Of a stretch of DNA of 11,380 nucleotides, positions 7,311-11,380 are shown one piece after another. How positions within the stretch are numbered: the first letter of the stretch is position 1; each line of letters starts with the position of its first letter. Made by a program: the position numbers and the translations under genes. This DNA comes from Bacteroidales bacterium (GTDB lineage Bacteria; Bacteroidota; Bacteroidia; Bacteroidales; UBA10428), in assembly GCA_016926235.1 (NCBI GenBank), contig JAFGOZ010000418.1:1-11380 (forward strand). Direction: 5' to 3'. Below the pieces are notes generated by a model. It was not told the origin of the DNA and did no database searches. It worked only from the letters and a program-made list of their open reading frames with translations.

Positions 7311-8261
7311 TTATTTTTCGCCAATAATAATGGTAACTCCGCCTAAACCTTTTGTCATAACCTTAGACTCAATAGAATAACTTGATCTTAAATATTTTCT
7401 CAGATCCTGGACCCAGGCCCTTGAATCAATTGACATCCCATTTGCATTATAAAGAGGTATCCGTACTTGTTCGAATAGCATCATACTTTCAGTTGCATCA
7501 GTAGTACTAAACCGATGATTAACAGTATTATCATTAACCCATTTTTCAATTATTGTTCCTAGTTCTTCATCATTATATTCTGATTCAAGGTCACCTTCGA
7601 AACTATTCCAAACTCTAACTCTTAATGATATTTCACGACCATTCTCAAAAATATCTTCAAAATGATTTTGCAATTGAGCATTAAAATTCTCGAGATGGCT
7701 TAAAACAGCTTCTTCGAGCAGAACAGGCAATTCTGTGCTAAATGATTGACTGCCTGTGCCCGATGCTCCTGCTACTTGTTTATCGGTATAAGCGTCAATA
7801 CCTTGCAAATTGAACGTTATTGATTTCTTTGGGCCTGAGTTATTAACAACCCAAGTTAGCTGCATCCATATATCAGCTTTAGCAGTCTTTCTCAATTTAT
7901 CAATTGGACTCTCAACTACATCAGCACCACTTTTACTTGTCAACATAGCATCTTCAGCCGATTCATTAGCTAAAGTTTTTAATGCAGACTCAAGATTTTT
8001 TAGTGGAAATCCTCGTTCGGCCATTAATTCATTGATTTTGCTTATTACAAGCAGCAAATCTGTGCTTTCTTGAAATGCCATTTTATAATCAGGATATTTT
8101 TGAGTATAACCCTGATTATCAATCGACATTATATAACCATTACTATTACACCATACATCACTTGGCACTACCATTAACGTTGGCTTTTTTGCTTGTCCAA
8201 AAGAAGCTAGTTCAATAAGAATAAGCATTACAAAGAATAAAGTTTTATCTAGTCCTGTCAT
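7311..8261 (-). CDS. DUF6175-like exported protein
   Basis: A 316-residue protein with signal peptide 5-23 (cleavage near FGQA). I associate the start of the mature part, KPTLMVVPSDVWCNSNGYI (26-44), and the following helix AFQESTDLLLVISKINELMAERGFPL (62-87) with the family called DUF6175 in Bacteroidota. Its pattern of a strand at the start, a helix pair that ends in ERGF, then ALKTL, resembles the LpoB/TolB-N fold. It then has KADIWMQLTW (128-137) and NLQGIDAYTDKQVAG (151-165), the strand pair typical of that fold. The C-terminal part (about 205-316) has more strands, ending GGVTIIIGEK. It starts 5 bp after the lipoprotein stop and is the middle gene of the compact 164-316-318 run. Known members have no proven function. 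The fold comparison is by eye and could be wrong. Confidence 0.7.
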   Translation of the reverse strand: MTGLDKTLFFVMLILIELASFGQAKKPTLMVVPSDVWCNSNGYIMSIDNQGYTQKYPDYKMAFQESTDLLLVISKINELMAERGFPLKNLESALKTLANESAEDAMLTSKSGADVVESPIDKLRKTAKADIWMQLTWVVNNSGPKKSITFNLQGIDAYTDKQVAGASGTGSQSFSTELPVLLEEAVLSHLENFNAQLQNHFEDIFENGREISLRVRVWNSFEGDLESEYNDEELGTIIEKWVNDNTVNHRFSTTDATESMMLFEQVRIPLYNANGMSIDSRAWVQDLRKYLRSSYSIESKVMTKGLGGVTIIIGEK

Positions 8262-8266
8262 ATTAT

Positions 8267-8761
8267 TTATTTTAGAATTCCATCAATTCTCATTTTTTCA
8301 ATTAAACCGGGCCTGTTTACCCTTATTATAACACTACGAGAAGTTTGATAATTAGCTTTTTGCTTTTCCCTAAGAATTCGATGACTAATTTTCTCATCTT
8401 CGAGCGAGATATAATTCAGAAATTCACCGCCATCTGCAAAAAATTTATTGAAGTAAACTTCATTCTTTTCATGCACATTTACTTCTCCTAAAACAGGCCT
8501 TACCTGACAATCAGCTTTTCCCGCTTTTACTCCATTGAATAAAACTTCACTAACAGCAGTTTTCTTAGCCTGCTCAACTGCATCGAATCTATTACGACCA
8601 GTACCCCATACTTTTAATGTTTGTGAACCATCCATTTCAACACCCAAACATTCAATAGGATGATTGGTATATGTGGCAACTTTCTTTTGGGGATTACATG
8701 AACTTGTTATGAGGCTTATAAAACCTATAATTATTCCAATTATTAATATTTGTATTTTCAT
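8267..8761 (-). CDS. LPP20-like lipoprotein
   Basis: A 164-residue lipoprotein: hydrophobic residues 4-19 end in ITSSC with cysteine 22. The mature domain has IECLGVEMDGSQTLKVWGTG (36-55) and a long helix DAVEQAKKTAVSEVLFNGV (60-78). Further on come a CQVRP turn (85-89), FFADGGEFLNYISL (107-120) and a final beta/helix part. The 'G-x-G ... dA ... AkktAv ... GV' layout is that of LPP20-like domains (PF02169 type), which occur in outer-membrane lipoproteins and in the flagellar protein FlgT. It clearly aligns with the 169-residue protein encoded just upstream, so they are paralogs. The 170-bp gap between them and the different signals (lipidated here, free there) suggest separate places in one assembly. 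The next gene starts 5 bp downstream. Confidence 0.75.
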   Translation of the reverse strand: MKIQILIIGIIIGFISLITSSCNPQKKVATYTNHPIECLGVEMDGSQTLKVWGTGRNRFDAVEQAKKTAVSEVLFNGVKAGKADCQVRPVLGEVNVHEKNEVYFNKFFADGGEFLNYISLEDEKISHRILREKQKANYQTSRSVIIRVNRPGLIEKMRIDGILK

Positions 8762-8834
8762 GTGTATATAATTACTTTTTTATTACTGACTTTCTGTTGG
8801 ATCGAAAAGCACAACAATGAACTTTGAAACATAC

Positions 8835-8857
8835 CCAAATCGCTTATACCGATTTGG
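8835..8857 (-). promoter_or_regulatory. Perfect 8-bp-arm palindrome in the 8762-8931 gap
   Basis: CCAAATCG (8835-8842) and CGATTTGG (8850-8857) are exact reverse complements with a 7-base spacer. As RNA from the minus strand this is a strong stem for such AT-rich DNA, but no U run follows, only GTATGTTTC. It could be a hairpin at the 3' end of the 169-residue gene, an operator for the gene starting at 8761, or part of a repeat that also holds the 8894-8909 motif. A second, weaker stem (8857-8861 with 8866-8870) lies beside it. Confidence 0.45.
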
Positions 8858-8893
8858 CGGGAGAACTCGCAATATTTATACATCTCCTTTTAA

Positions 8894-8909
8894 GACATTC
8901 TGCCATGCT
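8894..8909 (-). repeat. Copy 2 of the 16-bp motif, 3' of the 169-residue gene
   Basis: The motif reads GACATTCT, GCCA, TGCT on the plus strand and matches 116-131 at 13 of 16 positions. It lies 22 bases after the gene's stop at 8932 and 36 bases before the palindrome at 8835-8857. Together, about 8790-8910 looks unlike the neighbouring AT-rich leaders, being richer in G and C with paired arms. This fits a dispersed 3'-end element. Confidence 0.4.
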
Positions 8910-8931
8910 CGTTTCGTTTCATTTTATTTTA

Positions 8932-9441
8932 TTAAAATCCTGCATCTAATTTTTTTGCTATACCTGCTGCTTCCAACTCTTGTCTAAGAGCAGAGTGCAT
9001 TACTGAGACATTGATTGCGACCTTGTATGTTTTTTTGTCAATTTTGATTCTTTCTTGAACACCTTCGCCAGAAAGAGATACAAAATTTAAATATTTACCT
9101 GCAGGAGAAAAAAATAGCTTAAAATAATCTTCATGTGCCTGCTCAGCACCGGGTTCGTTTAGCAATGGCCGTTTCATACATCCTTGTCCTGCTACAATTC
9201 CCTTAAAGATAACTGCATGAACAGCATTTCTCTTAGCTTGTATCATGGCATCTTCAGGGCTTTTGCCATACCCCCAAATTTTAATAAGTTGACTTCCTTG
9301 TAAACCTGTTCCAAGACATTCCACCTCGTAATTGCTATCGATATAACCGGCAATTTTCTTTTCCCTTTTTGTTTGAGCCTGAACAAACAGGCTTAAAAAT
9401 ATAAAGGAAAACACACAAAATATTAAAAACCCTTTTTTCAT
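8932..9441 (-). CDS. LPP20-like secreted protein
   Basis: A 169-residue protein with a cleavable signal peptide (1-22, VQAQ) and no lipobox. The domain matches the 164-residue neighbour block by block. It has VECLGTGLQGSQLIKIWGYG (40-59), the helix EDAMIQAKRNAVHAVIFKGI (63-82), GCMKRPLL (87-94), and FFSPAGKYLNFVSLSG (110-125). A helical C-terminus (148-165) follows. This places it in the LPP20-like group with its lipoprotein paralog. It stands 148 bp after the 559-residue gene and 170 bp before the paralog gene, so it may be transcribed alone or with the upstream gene. The leader gap 9442-9589 is very AT-rich and I find no clear promoter box or hairpin in it. A role with the barrel protein and the other module members is inferred from position. 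Confidence 0.75.
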   Translation of the reverse strand: MKKGFLIFCVFSFIFLSLFVQAQTKREKKIAGYIDSNYEVECLGTGLQGSQLIKIWGYGKSPEDAMIQAKRNAVHAVIFKGIVAGQGCMKRPLLNEPGAEQAHEDYFKLFFSPAGKYLNFVSLSGEGVQERIKIDKKTYKVAINVSVMHSALRQELEAAGIAKKLDAGF

Positions 9442-9589
9442 ATTTAAAAAATTTTTAGTTGCTAAATATCTTTTATATCTAGATTTTTAAATCATCTGAC
9501 CTATTTTCATAAAAGAATATCATAAATATTATTCAAATGTGTTTAATACTTATTCATACTCATTTTATAATATCTTGTCTATTTTATAA

Positions 9590-11269
9590 TTAAATTATAA
9601 TCTTCAAGCCTGTTACCATGCTTATTCCTTTTCTATTATAGAAATAATCAGACCAACCAGAATCTAACTCAACTGAAGTCTCCTCGCCTTGTGTTAAATA
9701 TGAATTACCACGAAACAAATAATAATTAATACCAGCAAATAATTGAACATTGTGAAATATATTCATTCCTGCCTTTACTCCAATAATTGTAAATTTATTA
9801 GATATCCGTAATTGTTCTTCAACCACCTTACTACCTGTTAGTTCAGTACTTTCTCTGCCAAAGCCAAGTTTGTAAGAAGCATGAAAATTTCTCCAGAAAT
9901 AATGCTCCTTAATTAAACCAAAAGAAGAACGACTAAAAGAGTATTTATTAGAACCACTATATAGCAAATCGCTATAATTACCTGAATCAAATCCAAATTC
10001 ACCATAAATATTAAGACCCGGAAATAGGTGAATGCCTAGATTTTTACTAAATGCTCTCGAAATATTGTATGATAAACACCAATCTGTCCCTCCTATTCCA
10101 CCCATAAGTAGTGCAGCTGAAAATGCAAGACCACGATCATTTTTTTGCTTAACATACATTCCAAAATTATCAATTACTCCACCTGCAGCCTGATAAAAAA
10201 CCGATGGAACAGATTCACCTTTGGTTTCATGTCTATTATCTGCAATCTTTTTAACTCTTACCACAGCTTGCCTATCCTCAATAATTTTTTGTTTTGAATT
10301 GATCTTATTCTCCATCACAAAAAATCGTTGGTCAATATACAATCCTTCTTTCTTTCCTATTGTTGCACTTATCGGATTCGTACTAAGGATGTTAATTTTA
10401 ACTTGAAAATCATTTACCTTACTTTCCAATTTTGTTAATATGTTATCGGCTAATTTGGCATATAATAATTCCAACTTACCACCTACACTACTTAATTTTG
10501 CTAATATATTTGTAAACTGATTATCACTTACCGAAACAAAAGAAACATATTCTGCCTTAAAATTTGCTTTATCAAAATCTTCTCTTTTTTTATTTTTAAT
10601 ATTATCATCATCTGTATCGTTTATCCAAAGATTATTATAAAAATTAGCACTGGTCTCTTCATCCCAAACTAATCTGTACAAGTATCCTCTTGCTGATCCA
10701 GAAAAATAAAGCACTTCATTCTTTTCGTTTTTATAAGGAGTAATATCTGAACAATTAATAAAAAGTATATAGCTCTTCTGTAAAAGCTTTTCACCCATAT
10801 CCTCCAAAATTTTGCCTTGTCTTTGACCTGCAACAGCTGTCAAATAATCATTATCACTTGCATTATATCTTCCCCTTTCTTTAATTAATTCCATATCCAT
10901 CATTCCACCAGTCGATCTATTAAACCACTTAGCTACAATCTGATTAGGAATATTTGACTGATTAATATTTGAAAAAATCTTATTAACATCATCAGCACTT
11001 GTCGAAATATTGTTAATATCTATCTTTTCTATACGAGTTGAAATACTATGATTATCAAATTTATCGGGTACGATAGAATTAGTTTGAAAAAAATTAATTA
11101 TTGATTTTCTTATGCTTTGATTAATAGTTTCATCCGGAGACGGATCATCAATATAAACAACAGTAAGCGAAACGCGAGAATAAGAATTATTTTGACTCTT
11201 TTCTTGACCAAAAACATTTATACAGAATAAATGACCTAAAACTAAAACAAGTAATATCTTTATTTTCAT
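9590..11269 (-). CDS. Periplasmic module plus outer-membrane beta-barrel protein, unknown function
   Basis: A 559-residue protein with signal peptide 1-21 (ending FGQ). Residues about 30-175 form an alpha/beta region (SLTVVYIDD, 34-42; KLLQKSYILFINCSDI, 161-176), followed by a charged loop (215-235). Residues about 240-290 are helical. About 298-376 reads like a FlgT-C-type or SH3-like domain: PISATIGKKEGLYIDQRFFV, then DRQAVVRVKKI, then NFGMYVKQK. From about 380 the sequence becomes alternating, aromatic-rich beta strands (SAALLMGGIGGTDWCLSYNI, GLNIYGEFGF, FTIIGVKAGMNIF, LFAGINYYLF) up to GISMVTGLKIII. I read these as an 8- to 10-stranded outer-membrane barrel. The end is Ile rather than the usual Phe, Tyr or Trp. 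It is the first gene of the envelope module here and its only visible integral outer-membrane member. Confidence 0.75.
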   Translation of the reverse strand: MKIKILLVLVLGHLFCINVFGQEKSQNNSYSRVSLTVVYIDDPSPDETINQSIRKSIINFFQTNSIVPDKFDNHSISTRIEKIDINNISTSADDVNKIFSNINQSNIPNQIVAKWFNRSTGGMMDMELIKERGRYNASDNDYLTAVAGQRQGKILEDMGEKLLQKSYILFINCSDITPYKNEKNEVLYFSGSARGYLYRLVWDEETSANFYNNLWINDTDDDNIKNKKREDFDKANFKAEYVSFVSVSDNQFTNILAKLSSVGGKLELLYAKLADNILTKLESKVNDFQVKINILSTNPISATIGKKEGLYIDQRFFVMENKINSKQKIIEDRQAVVRVKKIADNRHETKGESVPSVFYQAAGGVIDNFGMYVKQKNDRGLAFSAALLMGGIGGTDWCLSYNISRAFSKNLGIHLFPGLNIYGEFGFDSGNYSDLLYSGSNKYSFSRSSFGLIKEHYFWRNFHASYKLGFGRESTELTGSKVVEEQLRISNKFTIIGVKAGMNIFHNVQLFAGINYYLFRGNSYLTQGEETSVELDSGWSDYFYNRKGISMVTGLKIII

Positions 11270-11346
11270 GATTTGTGTTTAATTTGATTAATATTTTTAA
11301 GGTTTGAATATACATTTCGCATCATAACTCAAATTTTTACTATTAC

Positions 11347-11354
11347 CAAAACTA
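11347..11354 (-). promoter_or_regulatory. Possible Bacteroidota -7 box (TAGTTTTG) for the 559-residue gene
   Basis: On the minus strand TAGTTTTG fits the Bacteroidota -7 consensus TAnnTTTG exactly and would give a leader of about 70 bases before the ATG at 11269. No good -33 TTG is visible at the expected distance, and an 8-base match can arise by chance. Confidence 0.25.
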
Positions 11355-11380
11355 ATTAATAGCGTCTGATCTCTCCATCA

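Noticed and set aside
9442..9589. Promoter or terminator in the very AT-rich gap before the 169-residue gene
   Set aside because: Short AT-only inverted repeats occur but are expected by chance at this composition, and a TTTG near 9523 has no correctly spaced partner box.

Overview
The window looks like a chromosomal segment of a Bacteroidota bacterium, probably an environmental gliding or anaerobic lineage rather than a gut Bacteroides, although that finer placement is a guess. The evidence is AT-rich DNA, starts without Shine-Dalgarno sequences (the leaders are A/T-rich), a type IX secretion (T9SS) type A sorting domain, a Fibrobacter succinogenes major paralogous (FISUMP) domain, a YARHG domain, and a DUF6175-like protein. 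All eleven complete genes lie on the minus strand, so transcription runs from high to low coordinates. Every one of them begins with a signal peptide, a lipoprotein signal or a signal anchor, so the whole window encodes envelope or surface proteins. I see no tRNA, rRNA, CRISPR array, transposase or phage gene.

Right part (11269 to 6336): a five-gene module of poorly described envelope proteins. It holds a 559-residue periplasmic plus outer-membrane-barrel protein, two homologous LPP20-like proteins (169 and 164 residues, one secreted and one a lipoprotein), a 316-residue DUF6175-like protein with an LpoB/TolB-N-like look, and a 318-residue protein with TPR-like helices. The last three genes sit 5 and 18 bp apart. 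A 159-residue T9SS-sorted protein follows after 21 bp and is probably co-transcribed. The domain types recall the three parts of the flagellar H-ring protein FlgT, but spread over separate polypeptides. I therefore suggest an outer-membrane assembly; this is inference.

Middle (6314 to 3571): the mini T9SS cargo, a 500-residue mosaic surface protein (tail-fibre-like head, fibronectin-like segment, FISUMP C-terminus) and a 199-residue lipoprotein. The gaps on either side of these last two genes carry small inverted repeats that could act as weak terminators or processing sites.

Left part (3474 to 130): a YARHG-domain protein overlaps by ATGA a YiiX-type permuted NlpC/P60 cysteine hydrolase. 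A DUF4878-like lipoprotein follows 23 bp on, then a membrane-anchored protein with YD-like strands. At the very edge a further minus-strand gene begins (nine codons visible).

Two non-coding stretches stand out. The 8762-8931 gap has a perfect 8-bp-arm palindrome. This gap and the left-edge gap share a related 16-bp motif, in the same orientation, just 3' of a stop codon. They may be copies of a dispersed 3'-end repeat.
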